The notes under the pieces were generated by a model. The model had not been told where the DNA came from. It worked only from the letters and a program-made list of their open reading frames with translations, and did not search any database. From the NCBI GenBank assembly GCA_021845665.1, contig JAJZVO010000033.1, positions 1-47,944 on the forward strand: 47,944 nt of DNA, in the 5' to 3' direction. Source of the stretch: Bacteroidota bacterium (GTDB taxonomy: Bacteria > Bacteroidota > Ignavibacteria > Kryptoniales > JAKASW01). A program made the position numbers and the translations under genes. Below are positions 25,594 to 35,050 of the stretch, piece by piece. The first letter of the stretch is position 1; every line of letters begins with the position of its first letter.

Positions 25594-26067
25594 ATGGAGA
25601 TGAAAAGATATCTACTGGATACATTTGCGTATAACGATCATGCCAACAAGCTGGTTCTCACAAAGATGAGGGATATCTGTGATCAGTCAGGTGCGGTGAG
25701 GTTATTCAGTCATCTTATCAATTCACAATACAAATGGATGTCGAGGGTAGTCCGGGACTCGAAAGCACTCGCGATGGACTGGTGGGAGCCGGTTTACGCG
25801 TTCGCGGAACTTGAAGGAAAGTGGAACGACAGCCTCGGGCTCTGGCTCACATTTATCGGAGAGAGAAGCGAGGAGCAGATGTATGAAGAAAAGGAGTTTG
25901 TCGGTTTCGACGGAGGCGAGTGGACGGCCCCACTCAAAGACATCGCTCTCCAGTTGAACTATCATTCCATCCATCACAGGGCTCAGATCCAGTCGCTCAT
26001 CAGGGCACAGGGGATCGAGCCCGACTTCGTAGACTACATCGGTACCGTTTACAGGAAACTCTCATGA
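25594..26067 (+). CDS. DinB-family protein
   Basis: A 157-residue four-helix DinB-like protein. The metal-ligand histidines are in LFSHLINSQYKWM and LNYHSIHHRAQIQSL, the usual spacing for DinB. It ends in a short LIRAQGIEPDFVDYIGTVY tail typical of the family. Members include thiol-dependent hydrolases and transferases; the substrate cannot be read from sequence. Confidence 0.85.
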   Translation: MEMKRYLLDTFAYNDHANKLVLTKMRDICDQSGAVRLFSHLINSQYKWMSRVVRDSKALAMDWWEPVYAFAELEGKWNDSLGLWLTFIGERSEEQMYEEKEFVGFDGGEWTAPLKDIALQLNYHSIHHRAQIQSLIRAQGIEPDFVDYIGTVYRKLS

Positions 26068-26095
26068 ACGATCCACTAATTTTGGGAGCATTTAT

Positions 26096-26584
26096 ATGTC
26101 AGTCAATATATCAGATCTCGGTTTCATCGTCGGTAAATGGGAAGGAACGGGGCTCGCCGAGTATCCAACAATGAAGCCGTTAGATTACGATGAGGGCCTG
26201 GTCTTCACCAGGAACGACAAGGATCCATTGATCCATTATGAGCAGCGAACATGGATAAGATCTTCAGGTGAAGACAACGGCCAGCCGGTGTTTTGGGAAT
26301 CGGGGTTCATCATAGACAAGGGAGAAGGTGTATTCGAGCTGGTGTGTGCTCAGAAGAGCGGTCGGCTGGAATTGCTCAGAGGTCAGGCAAAGGGATCGGA
26401 TGGGAGCGGAATCGAGCTCGATCTATCTAGCGTGATCATATCGAACGATCCGCGGATGCACAGATCCGGACGTAAATTCCGATTCCTCGAGAACATGATA
26501 GACTATGAATTGCAGATGGCGACCGCGGAGAACCCGGGATACGAAAGACATTTGAGAGCGCGGCTCCGAAGACCGGGGCTTTAG
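26096..26584 (+). CDS. Nitrobindin-like heme-binding beta-barrel protein
   Basis: A 162-residue protein. VGKWEGTGLAEYPTMKPLDY at the N-terminus, HYEQRTW and WESGFI, and a C-terminal YELQMATAEN stretch match the THAP4/nitrobindin (DUF1794) family. Heme ligation is not directly visible. It starts 28 nt after the DinB gene, so they may be co-transcribed. Confidence 0.75.
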   Translation: MSVNISDLGFIVGKWEGTGLAEYPTMKPLDYDEGLVFTRNDKDPLIHYEQRTWIRSSGEDNGQPVFWESGFIIDKGEGVFELVCAQKSGRLELLRGQAKGSDGSGIELDLSSVIISNDPRMHRSGRKFRFLENMIDYELQMATAENPGYERHLRARLRRPGL

Positions 26585-26799
26585 AGACAGAAGTTCGATT
26601 GCGTTCGAACTGCAGGCAGCTTAATTTCTCAGCGATGAGGGTTGTCCGATCAGATGCAGCGCTGGTCGAAGGTGAATCGACATTGATGTCATTTCGTCGG
26701 GAGGGTTTGGCAAGGGCCGAATAATGCGGCCGCGTCGGCTGTGCGGCTTTTCCGGATAAAATGTCTTGTCTCGAACAAAACATTTGATGGAGGTCTGAG

Positions 26800-27443
26800 A
26801 TGAAGAAACGGTTTTGCGTGTTGCCGGTTGCCGTCATTTTCTTGAGTTTGACTTCCGCATCATTCGCACAGGGGCTTACTCTGAAGGACAGGTCTGTACT
26901 CGAATTGAACCTGGGCATCTGGGGCGGAGCGAGTGTCCCGAATACCATTGGAATCAGCGGAATCCAATCGAATGCCAAGACCAGCTCATTCGTCGGGAGT
27001 ATCCTGTATGCCTATGGGATTCAGAAAAACATGTCTGTTACCCTAGCGCCGGCGTTCTCGCGGCCGGAGCTAGTGCGAACGTCGGTTTGCCGGGTGTCAG
27101 TCAGGAGTCCGGAAGCGTTGCCCCTTTGCTGCTTGGTGCTCGCTGCTACGTTCCATTGCCGGAAGTAGGAACGAAGGTCCGTCCGTTTGTCTCGCTCGGC
27201 GTCGGGACTTATCTCGGTTTTGAATCGAGCAGTTCGATTTGATTCACGGTTGTACAGGAAAGCCATACCGAGAGCGCGTTCGGAGGAAGGATCGGTGCGG
27301 GATTCGATTTCTGCCTGAACGACAACTTCAAGTTAGCGGCAAACGCCGGGTACAATATCATGTCCGATTTCTCTTCACCCGTCACTGGCAGGATGAACTT
27401 CAACGGCGGCGACTTTTCGGTGGGTGCGGGTTATGCCTTCTGA
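26800..27443 (+). pseudogene. Outer-membrane beta-barrel protein gene with frameshift and nonsense codon
   Basis: It begins with a good signal peptide (KKRFCVLPVAVIFLSLTSAS, FAQ). The frame breaks near 27050 (after SVTLAPAF) and continues two bases over as LLLGARCYVPLPEVG and FVSLGVGTYLGF. It then meets an in-frame TGA (27240-27242) and goes on to FTVVQESHTESAFGGRIGAG, ending FSVGAGYAF with an aromatic last residue, as in porin-like barrels. About 214 codons when repaired. Confidence 0.75.
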
Positions 27444-27456
27444 ACAGGACGAGAAG

Positions 27457-27855
27457 ATGGGGGATCGGATTTCGAGGAACGAGCTCTACCGGGAAATAAT
27501 CGAGGGCTTCGTCGGGGCTTATAACCGCTTCGACATCGAAGGAATGTTGCTGAATGTCAGCCTTGATGTGATTTTCGAAAATAAATCCGGCGACAGAGTA
27601 GACCTGCACACCGAGGGGATCGGAGAACTAAGGAGGCAAGCCGAAGATTCCAGGCTTTTCTTCGTACGAAGAAAACAAGCTATCACCGGCATGCGGTTCC
27701 GCGACGATGAGGCCGAGGTCGACATAGTTTTCTCAGGGACCCTCGCGATCGATTTGCCCGGCGGAATAAGGGCCGGTGACAAAATCGAGTTTAAGGACAA
27801 AAGCATCTTCAGGTTCATGGACGACAAGATAATCGCGCTTACCGATATTGCGTGA
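27457..27855 (+). CDS. NTF2/SnoaL-like protein
   Basis: A 132-residue cone-shaped alpha+beta domain: IIEGFVGAYNRFDIEGMLLN helix region, DVIFENKSGD, then strands ITGMRFRDDEAEVDIVFSGT and IEFKDKSIFRFMDDKIIALT. Fits the SnoaL/NTF2-like superfamily. The start at 27457 is a choice; 27433 and 27424 (GTG) are in frame and overlap the broken barrel gene. Confidence 0.7.
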   Translation: MGDRISRNELYREIIEGFVGAYNRFDIEGMLLNVSLDVIFENKSGDRVDLHTEGIGELRRQAEDSRLFFVRRKQAITGMRFRDDEAEVDIVFSGTLAIDLPGGIRAGDKIEFKDKSIFRFMDDKIIALTDIA

Positions 27856-28014
27856 TCCACAGACGATCATGGACTCAGGTGCTGTGTTTTCCGTTACGCT
27901 GTGATGCCGAAGCCCAGGCGGGGTCATTTCGGGTTAGCTGCCGTAACAGGGACCAGGACTTGCCCGGAGGTTCATGCCGGTGACTCTCTAGCGAAGTAAA
28001 GGCGGGTATATCAC

Positions 28015-28863
28015 TTACTTTTTTCTGAGAGAAATTACTTCCTTGAGAGTGTAAATGAAGGCCGGTATCGCGATGACGATCATGAACAATCCAATGAGCA
28101 AGTATCCGGTCTCGACAGGAAGGTGGCGGTCCAAACCGATGAAGGTCACGATCCCGAAGAGTGCAAAGAGGATTCCGCCGAAGAACAAGGTCCTTCCACC
28201 GGTCTGTGCCCCGATTTGTTTCACTTCCTGTTCGCTTAACAGGTGGGTCCACCTCATCGACGCGCCAAAGAGATAGCCGACTATCACGAGCATAAGCATG
28301 GTACCGACGCCGAAGGCAAGTCCCGGAACGAACCCGAGCCACGGGCTGCGCATGGCAGGTGCGGCGACGGTGTTTACAAAAAGCGAGAATCCTCCGAACC
28401 CGAAGCCGGCGATGAAGCCATGAATGATCGTCCACTTCGCAGGGAGCGGACCTGAGCCCGGCACGGCGGATTCCTTGTGATGTTTTGAGAGAACAGACAT
28501 TGATGTTCCCATGTCTCGGGCCCGGTCGTGGTGATGACCGAAGATATGGAGGTGAGGGTACCGGTTCTTTCCTAAAACCAATGCGCCGGCGGCGGACATC
28601 GCGGCTCCGACGATCATATATACTATGCCGTTTATCGTGGGGGAGAGGAGAAAGGGGGCGAGCGCGAGATATGCAGCTTCGGCAAGAAGCATTCGCTGAA
28701 CCGTGAAGGCAGCCGAGAAGTAGAGACCGGCCTTCATCCCTTCCCTTCCGCTCGCGCCGCCGATCGCGTAGCTGAAAGTGATCGGCCAGGTATGTTCGTC
28801 CGGCAGAATCCCGTGCAGCAATCCGAACAGGAGCGAATATATCACAGCTGTTAAAGGAGTCAT
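28015..28863 (-). CDS. Putative metal exporter, NicO/RcnA-like membrane protein
   Basis: A 282-residue protein with six to seven membrane segments. The first helix carries LLHGILPDEHTWPITFSYA, similar to the H-x4-D-x-x-H-type motif of NicO/RcnA and TauE-like carriers. A cytoplasmic or periplasmic loop holds HLHIFGHHHDRARD, and a second HG appears in WTIIHGFIAGFGFGG. GAGGAAGG lies before the ATG. It follows the DsrE gene at 52 nt. Metal identity is not readable. Confidence 0.65.
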   Translation of the reverse strand: MTPLTAVIYSLLFGLLHGILPDEHTWPITFSYAIGGASGREGMKAGLYFSAAFTVQRMLLAEAAYLALAPFLLSPTINGIVYMIVGAAMSAAGALVLGKNRYPHLHIFGHHHDRARDMGTSMSVLSKHHKESAVPGSGPLPAKWTIIHGFIAGFGFGGFSLFVNTVAAPAMRSPWLGFVPGLAFGVGTMLMLVIVGYLFGASMRWTHLLSEQEVKQIGAQTGGRTLFFGGILFALFGIVTFIGLDRHLPVETGYLLIGLFMIVIAIPAFIYTLKEVISLRKK

Positions 28864-28915
28864 GCTGCCTTCCTCAAATCATCAGAGTAGCGCCCCGGGT
28901 GGGGTTTGCACATGT

Positions 28916-29266
28916 CTACGGACGTATGTATGACCAACCCTCCGCCTCTTTCCTGGCAAGTTCCCCGACGCCGGAGGGAACGACCTCCACTTGTTCCAGC
29001 AGGGCATCTTTCGCGAGATGGAATTGGCGAAGAGAGTTCTCACAAGCGATGAACCTTACACCTTTCGCGGCAAGCCGTTCCACCATCGCTCCGTGGAGAT
29101 CGGGCATCTTGAGAAATGCGGTCACGCCTTCCGAGTTGGCTACAAGCTCGACTTCCACGTTTTCCTGTCCGAGGTCGCTGATAAGATTGTCTATGTTGTG
29201 CAGGACGAGATCCGCGCGTCCCTTGGCGGCCTCGTCGATGTGAAACAGTACTTTATATTTTGCCAC
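28916..29266 (-). CDS. DsrE-family protein
   Basis: A 116-residue protein with KYKVLFHIDEAAKGRADLVL, VELVANSEGVTAFL and KGVRFIACENSLR. The lone Cys sits where DsrE-like sulfur carriers have theirs. GTG start. It is probably in one operon with the downstream metal-exporter-like gene. Sulfur transfer or binding is inferred from the family. Confidence 0.85.
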   Translation of the reverse strand: MAKYKVLFHIDEAAKGRADLVLHNIDNLISDLGQENVEVELVANSEGVTAFLKMPDLHGAMVERLAAKGVRFIACENSLRQFHLAKDALLEQVEVVPSGVGELARKEAEGWSYIRP

Positions 29267-29615
29267 TTCGTTATCTCTTTGACGATCTTAAATTTAAGAA
29301 AAGGGTTTCACTCTATTCGACGGCGCGAAATCGTCACACGCGAAAGGAGAACAATCTGCTCAGGCATCAGGCGGGGCGTTCGTCCGTTGAAAAGCCGGGA
29401 GTGTGTGAAGTCGTATGTCTCAGCCATCCCGAAATACAGGGGGTATCGTGCTTTATTTGATTTGATGCGTTTGTTGCGGCGCGGATTCATTCACGCCTGC
29501 TCCGGGATCGAAGGGAACGCAAACTTATCGGGAAATGCTCTGCTCATTCTCCGGATAGTTGATTCTAAAGAATACGGGTCTGCAACATTGCGTGTTCACA
29601 TCGGGGTACGATAGT
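29267..29615. other. Intergenic, no gene recognised
   Basis: Located upstream of the DsrE gene and downstream of the desaturase gene, both minus strand. Frames here have no family resemblance. Confidence 0.5.
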
Positions 29616-30596
29616 TCAAGCCATTTCGAGCAGTCGGCCGAATATCAGATCGAATTTGAAACTTTTTGTTTTAACCCGCGACTCGATGAATTCCGCCACC
29701 TTTTGAAGCCTCGCCGGTATAGACATGATCTTATCCTGGGCTTTAGCTCCGATCTCGTTGAGCTGGGTCAGGAACTCGATGTTCCATGAGCTTATCAGCT
29801 GTTCCACTATCTTCTGGTAATCCCTCGGCCCGTAGATGCCGGAACGGCGAACGACATCCGAATACTCGTTGAAGTTGGCCATCGAAATCCCGGGCATGTC
29901 GATGCTCGGCATGACCGTCGCGGCGCAATCGAGGGCGATATTCGGATCCCGGGCGATAATTTCTCTGAAGACGTTCAGGTAGAAAGCATAGTGTCTCGCT
30001 TCATCCTGTGCGATCTTTTGCGTGATGGTGTAGAGAAGGGGCTCTTGCTGTCCTACGAGCTTTCCGGTATTGGTATGCGAGATGAACGTTGCCTTTTCCT
30101 GTGCACTCGTATAAACGAAAATCCTGTACGGGTCTCCGTCCCAGGGAGGATGGAATCCCGATTTTATGTAATTGAACTGAAGCCTTTCCAGGGCCGAGAA
30201 CTTCAGCAGTCTGGAGTCTCTTATGTAGTCGCGCAGGATATTTCCGTGTCTGTCCTCTTCGGCAGTCCAGAGACCGTTCCACTCTTTCCATACCATGTCG
30301 TCGCCGAGGGCGTGGAAGATCAGCCTGTGGAAGTGAGGGAGCCCCTCTTCGGTGAGTATGTTGAGCGAAAGGGCAACACGCGCGGCGTCGCTGATTCCTT
30401 CGGCTCGTTTTCGCAGCTCCCCGAGTTGCGCGTCATTTTCGATTCCCTGGTCGGCAGGAAGAAACTCCGACGGATACCAGAGCTCACGCTTTGAAATGTG
30501 GCGTGCGATGAGTTCCTGCACCGCACCTTCAAGGTCGTGCAACACCTCGTGCTTCTTCCGAAGCACCTCGTCCTGTAGTTCGTGCTTTCTCTGCAT
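29616..30596 (-). CDS. Acyl-ACP desaturase (ferritin-like di-iron, FA_desaturase_2)
   Basis: A 326-residue soluble desaturase. The two di-iron motifs are WTAEEDRHGNIL (EExxH) and AQDEARHYAFY (DExRH). LPHFHRLIFHALGDDMVWKEW and EKATFISHTNTGKL are typical of the plant and actinobacterial type. It introduces a double bond into acyl chains bound to ACP, using O2 and reduced ferredoxin. No ferredoxin gene is nearby. Confidence 0.92.
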   Translation of the reverse strand: MQRKHELQDEVLRKKHEVLHDLEGAVQELIARHISKRELWYPSEFLPADQGIENDAQLGELRKRAEGISDAARVALSLNILTEEGLPHFHRLIFHALGDDMVWKEWNGLWTAEEDRHGNILRDYIRDSRLLKFSALERLQFNYIKSGFHPPWDGDPYRIFVYTSAQEKATFISHTNTGKLVGQQEPLLYTITQKIAQDEARHYAFYLNVFREIIARDPNIALDCAATVMPSIDMPGISMANFNEYSDVVRRSGIYGPRDYQKIVEQLISSWNIEFLTQLNEIGAKAQDKIMSIPARLQKVAEFIESRVKTKSFKFDLIFGRLLEMA

Positions 30597-31086
30597 CGCT
30601 CACTTTTCCTGAATTATGGAAAATATCGGCCGATTGGCCTCGTGGTCAACCTCTCATGGGCTCGGGTACTCGATATTATATGACAGTTGGAAAGCATAAA
30701 CAAGGAGGGTCGAGATCGGTGAGAGTTCGCCGCTGTCAACACGGCGTCGGACTGCTTTCGAACCTAATGGAGGTTAGCCCGCACTCGCCTCCACCAGCCG
30801 TTCAGTTTTTACCATCCCGGTGTTACCTGAAACAGGGCGCCGGCGAAGGATCGACGCCCCGATGGAATTCAGGATCCCGCCGGGGGAGTCCTTTTCCTCT
30901 TTCGCAGCCTCTCGGAACTGTCCTCGGTAAGATAGTATAGGGTTTCTCTTTCCGCGGCGAGTTCCGCATTGACGAGGTTTCTCGAAGTTGCCATGACGCG
31001 GTGCAGCGGAATGCCGCTCGCACCTGCCACCCCTTCCAGTGAATGATGGCCTTCGATCACTGTCATCATGCTCACGGCGGCTTCAA
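30597..31086. other. Intergenic with a possible unrecognised coding remnant
   Basis: On the minus strand 30869-31075 reads MTVIEGHHSLEGVAGASGIP ... MATSRNLVNAELAAERETLY ... RLRKRKR, with coding-like codon use but no family I know. It lies immediately downstream of the broken peroxiredoxin. It may be a remnant. The remainder shows nothing. Confidence 0.3.
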
Positions 31087-31440
31087 TCAGTCTTCCTTCC
31101 GGATTGATACAGGCCGTGGTTGGATCGCCTTCTTGCTGAGGTGCCAGTTGACGACTTCGAGACTCTTGTCCTTCACGCGTTGTTCAGCCGTCGTTGTTGT
31201 GTTCGGTGCGGGGACCACGACCTTGTAGCCCGGTTTCCAGTTTGCCGTTCGGATCGATAACGAACACGCAGCGGGTTGTCTCTGTCTTGCGTTCTCCCCG
31301 CATTATCATGCCGTATTTCATTGCGACTTCTTTGTTGAGGTCGGCGATGATCGGGAACAGGATTTTCACTCCGAGTTTTTCTTCGGTATTGCGTACCCAT
31401 GCGACGTGCGATGAGACCGTTCTTTTCTTTGGATATTTCG
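31087..31440 (-). pseudogene. 1-Cys peroxiredoxin (Prx6-type) remnant with internal deletion
   Basis: Minus-strand text matches the family in pieces. KYNEISKEKNGLI comes first. After a frame change, SSHVAWVRNTEEKLGVKILF, IIADLNKEVAMKYGMIM and TTRCVFVIDPNGK follow. Then, in a third frame, NWKPGYKVVVPAPNT and LEVVNWHLSKKAIQ end at TGA 31087. The stretch between PNGK and NWKPG, about 40 codons holding IYYPLTTGRN-like sequence in relatives, is gone. The N-terminal peroxidatic Cys part is also missing. Confidence 0.8.
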
Positions 31441-31802
31441 TTGTATTTCTGGGGCATCCGGTCAATGAAATGATAAAGAGTCGCTTCGGCCGGATGTCTA
31501 TGGGCTATTTTGTAGTATGGTGCGGTTTTAAGTGAGATGTGCTTTGGACGGAGGAAATCGTGCTCGCTTGAAAGTATCTTCCGGCCGCGTGAATGCCAAC
31601 ACGCGATTAGTGATCGAGGTTTGCTTTGTTGAGCTTTTCATCCGCTAACTCTTTCGAATATTGGTCCTGTATCCTCTACTATTTTTCAGATTCGCTTTGA
31701 GGTATTCCTGGTCTTTGTTAAAATGAATTCTGAGCCGGCACCAGTGTCAACGTTTCTTTGCAACATAAAGCCCCATTACTTTGAACGGAGGTTCAGGGTT
31801 AG
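31441..31802. other. Intergenic upstream of the cupin gene
   Basis: Contains the decayed 5' side of the peroxiredoxin gene and the upstream region of the cupin gene. CGGAGG near 31788 lies about 10 nt before that ATG and is its probable ribosome binding site. No other gene seen. Confidence 0.4.
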
Positions 31803-32159
31803 ATGGATAAAATAAATCTCGTCGAAAAATTAGGGTTGATCTCGGAATATTGGCATCCGAAGATTGTGGGCGAGATCAACGACTCATTTGTAATGCTCGT
31901 GAAGCTGAAAGGCGAGTTTATCTGGCATCTGCATGAGAGCGAGGACGAAATGTTTCTCGTTCTAAAGGGAAGGCTTCGCATTAAGCCCCGAAGGGGTGAT
32001 GTAATTTTGAGAGATGGCGAATTTTTCATAGTTCCGAAGGGAGTCGAACATATGCCTGTCGCCGACGAAGAGGTGCATGCCCTGCTTCTAGAGCCCAAAA
32101 CGATTCTGAACACCGGCAATTTCACCAACGAAAAAACCGTAGAAGCTGAATGGCTCTGA
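31803..32159 (+). CDS. Cupin-domain protein
   Basis: A 118-residue single cupin. Motif 1 is FIWHLHESEDEMFLVLKG (HxH...E) and motif 2 is EFFIVPKGVEHMP. This small stand-alone type is common in Bacteria; the metal and substrate are unknown. The MFS gene starts 3 nt after its stop, so the two form an operon. Confidence 0.88.
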   Translation: MDKINLVEKLGLISEYWHPKIVGEINDSFVMLVKLKGEFIWHLHESEDEMFLVLKGRLRIKPRRGDVILRDGEFFIVPKGVEHMPVADEEVHALLLEPKTILNTGNFTNEKTVEAEWL

Positions 32160-32162
32160 TTT

Positions 32163-33302
32163 ATGTTTAACGTTATCATACTCGGCCTTACATCTTTCTT
32201 CACCGATATCGCCAGTGAGATGGTGTACCCTCTTATACCCTTCTTCCTGACGTCGGTGCTCGGAGCGAGCCCGGCGGTCCTCGGTCTCATCGAAGGCGTT
32301 GCCGAAAGCGTAGCGAGCATCCTGAAAGTATTTTCGGGATACATCTCCGACAAGTTGAAGAAGAGAAAATTCCTTGCGATCAGCGGATATTCATCTTCCG
32401 CTGTAGGCAAATTTCTCCTTTATATTGCGAACAGCTGGGGCTTCGTCTTCGCCGGACGCATAGTGGACAGGCTCGGTAAAGGTATCCGGACCGCACCGCG
32501 TGACGCACTCATCGCGGACAGCATCGACCCGGCAAAGAAAGGCACGGCGTTCGGACTTCACCGGGCGATGGACACCAGCGGCGCTGTAATCGGGGTCCTG
32601 CTTGCATATTTCTTTTTCACGCATTACGTCGGAGAGTATTCGGAAGTCTTTCTGTGGTCATTGGTTCCCGCTGCGATCGGTGTTGCTCTCCTCTTCCTTT
32701 CTCGTGAGAAGAAAGTGGAGGCGGCCGCGAGAAAGGCACCGTCGTTCAAATGGAAAGTCCTTCCAAGGAAGCTCCAGCTTTTCCTTATAGTTTCGTTCAT
32801 ATTCACGCTCGGCAATTCTTCGAACACATTTCTTCTCCTCCGCTCGAAGGATATCGGCTTCACGCCTGCCAGCGCTATTCTGCTTTATCTCGTCTACAAC
32901 GTAGTGTACGGAGCGGTTTCCTATCCGGCGGGAAGATTATCCGACAGGATAGGGCGGAAGCAGCTTCTCGTGGCGGGGTTTGTTTTCTACGCGCTCGTTT
33001 ACCTCGGTTTCGCATTCGTCTCGGGACCGCAGCATGCCTGGTTCTTGTGGGGACTCTTCGGGGTCTACGGACTCTATAGCGGTTTCACGGAAGGTGTAGA
33101 GAAGGCGCTTGTTGCCGATCTGGCACCGGCCGAGGTCCGCGCGACCGCGATAGGACTTCACGCCATGATTCTCGGGATCGGCCTCTTCCCTGCTTCGTTT
33201 ATCGCAGGCGAGCTCTGGGAGCATTTGAGCCCATCAGCTGCATTTTACTTCGGCAGCGGAATGGGAATCATTGCTGCCATCGGACTCCTCCTCGTCCTCT
33301 AA
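32163..33302 (+). CDS. MFS transporter
   Basis: A 379-residue, 12-helix carrier. TSFFTDIASEMVYPLIPFF in helix 1 and GRIVDRLGKGIRTAPRDALI in the first cytoplasmic loop mark the family; the latter is typical of a widespread drug/metabolite-exporter-like MFS clade. GRLSDRIGRK is the second-half equivalent. Substrate unknown. Tightly linked to the cupin gene. Confidence 0.88.
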   Translation: MFNVIILGLTSFFTDIASEMVYPLIPFFLTSVLGASPAVLGLIEGVAESVASILKVFSGYISDKLKKRKFLAISGYSSSAVGKFLLYIANSWGFVFAGRIVDRLGKGIRTAPRDALIADSIDPAKKGTAFGLHRAMDTSGAVIGVLLAYFFFTHYVGEYSEVFLWSLVPAAIGVALLFLSREKKVEAAARKAPSFKWKVLPRKLQLFLIVSFIFTLGNSSNTFLLLRSKDIGFTPASAILLYLVYNVVYGAVSYPAGRLSDRIGRKQLLVAGFVFYALVYLGFAFVSGPQHAWFLWGLFGVYGLYSGFTEGVEKALVADLAPAEVRATAIGLHAMILGIGLFPASFIAGELWEHLSPSAAFYFGSGMGIIAAIGLLLVL

Positions 33303-33524
33303 ACAAATTCATCGCAGAGACGGAGAGACGCAAAGAACCGGCTTGTCACTTCATGGGAGCAACCGTCTTGCAATGGTGAGGAAATCGACTTTGAGTGCGC
33401 CGCACTTCTTATAGGATAGCAACGGGCGTTGCGCCTTTGCGACTCGCGGTACATCCTTGTCGGGACTGACGGAATTTGAAATGCACAATCCTACATGCTA
33501 AGTTATCGGGAACCAGGAGGAACA

Positions 33525-34481
33525 TTGATTCTCAATACAATCCTCGGAGCGGGCGGAGTCGTCGCCGACGAGCTGGCGAAGCGTCTCGTCTCCGCGGGTG
33601 AAAGTGTAAGGCTGGTATCGAGGAGCGGACGCGGTATGGAAGGAGCGGCCTCCGTGAGAGCCGATGTGTCGATCGTGGATCAGACGTTGTCTGCCATTGA
33701 AGGCTCTTCGGTCGTTTTCCTCTGTGTCGGGTTGAAGTATGACCGGAGAGTGTGGTCGGATTCCTGGCCCCGGATTATGTCGAGTACATTAGAGGCCTGC
33801 AAGCGAAGCGGCTCGAAGTTGGTTTTCTTTGACAACGTTTACGCGTACGGCAGAGTCGAAGGCCCGATGACTGAGTCGACGGCGTACAATCCAGCCGGCA
33901 AGAAGGGCGAGATCCGTGCTTCGATTGCCACGTCACTGATGGAGGAAGTCAAACGGGGAAACCTTCGCGCTCTCATCGCAAGGGCGGCGGACTTCTACGG
34001 GCCCTACGCCGAAAAGGTAGGTGTTCCCAACGCCATGGTTTTCAACCGGCTCGCCGAAGGGAAGAAATCCAACGTGCTCGCACGCGCCGACAGGAAACAC
34101 TCGTATACTTTTACGCTCGACATGGCCGAAGCACTTGAGAGGCTGTCGAAGTCCGAGAATGCTTACGGACAAGTGTGGCATTTGCCCACTGCTCCGGACC
34201 CGCCGACAGGCCGGGAGTTCGCTGCTCTCGCGGCGGAGGCGTTCGGTGCGAAACATGGGTGCACCGTTCTTTCGGGATGGATGCTTAAGGCTGCCGGCAT
34301 ATTTGATAGAACCATATACGAAATTTCAGAAATGCTGTATCAGAATAAATATGATTATGTTTTCGATTCCTCAAAGATCCGTAACGCGTTCGGCCTGAAT
34401 GCCACTTCTTACGCGGATGGTATTCAGCAGACGGCGGTTTTCTACAAACAATTGGGAAGAAATAAAAAGGGAGTGAAATGA
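33525..34481 (+). CDS. NAD-dependent epimerase/dehydratase-like SDR
   Basis: Rossmann protein with ILGAGGVVADELAKRL at the very N-terminus, FFDNVYAYGRVEGPMTE (the Y of the active site region), a following Lys-containing helix and ARAADFYGP. I choose TTG 33525 because AGGAGG lies 4 nt before it and the Rossmann motif should start at once; ATG 33495 is in frame upstream. The stop overlaps the next ATG (ATGA). Substrate unknown. Confidence 0.8.
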   Translation: MILNTILGAGGVVADELAKRLVSAGESVRLVSRSGRGMEGAASVRADVSIVDQTLSAIEGSSVVFLCVGLKYDRRVWSDSWPRIMSSTLEACKRSGSKLVFFDNVYAYGRVEGPMTESTAYNPAGKKGEIRASIATSLMEEVKRGNLRALIARAADFYGPYAEKVGVPNAMVFNRLAEGKKSNVLARADRKHSYTFTLDMAEALERLSKSENAYGQVWHLPTAPDPPTGREFAALAAEAFGAKHGCTVLSGWMLKAAGIFDRTIYEISEMLYQNKYDYVFDSSKIRNAFGLNATSYADGIQQTAVFYKQLGRNKKGVK

Positions 34482-35050
34482 ATAAAGACAAGATAGTTGA
34501 ATTCCTGCTGGATGCACTGCTCGCGGCTGTCGGTTCCATCCTGGTCGGCCTGATATTCTTCGGGCGGGGGATATTCGACTCAAACCGCGTCGGCTATCAG
34601 TTCCTGTCGTTCGGAATCATCGGAGGAGTCCTCTTTTCAAGTTTCCGCTTTCTGAAGTTGTGGATTGCCGCGATCATCTTTGTTCTCTTTCTCGTTTTGA
34701 ACGAGGCGGTATTGCATCTCGGGAATTGGGATTTCATCTGGCAGGACGTCTTATACTTCGTAGCAATGTCTTCGTCTATTTTCTTCTTGGCGAAATATTA
34801 CATGCCAAGACTTGCCGGTACGATCCTGAGCAGGTTATTTGCGGTCAGCGGTATGTTTGCGGTGGGATTTACCATAGTGACCATCGTCTTCTATTTTATT
34901 TTCGCGGCGAATCCGAACATACCGCGCTTCAACTTGGCTCAAATGATTTATTATGACTTAGCTCAGGGATTTTTGTTAGGGTTCGGAATCGGGGCGGGCA
35001 TCGAGGGGGCCGAATTTGTGATAAAGAGAACCCTGAGGAATGCCGCATAG
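34478..35050 (+). CDS. Integral membrane protein of unknown function
   Basis: A 190-residue protein with about five helices (LLDALLAAVGSILVGLIFF, LWIAAIIFVLFLVLNEAVL, GMFAVGFTIVTIVFYFIF and others). Coupled to the SDR gene by ATGA. I do not recognise it; linkage suggests it works with the oxidoreductase. Confidence 0.65.
   Translation: MNKDKIVEFLLDALLAAVGSILVGLIFFGRGIFDSNRVGYQFLSFGIIGGVLFSSFRFLKLWIAAIIFVLFLVLNEAVLHLGNWDFIWQDVLYFVAMSSSIFFLAKYYMPRLAGTILSRLFAVSGMFAVGFTIVTIVFYFIFAANPNIPRFNLAQMIYYDLAQGFLLGFGIGAGIEGAEFVIKRTLRNAA

Noticed and set aside
30869-31075. Minus-strand frame with coding-like codon use
   Set aside because: I could not link it to any family and it has no start context; noted only as a possible remnant.
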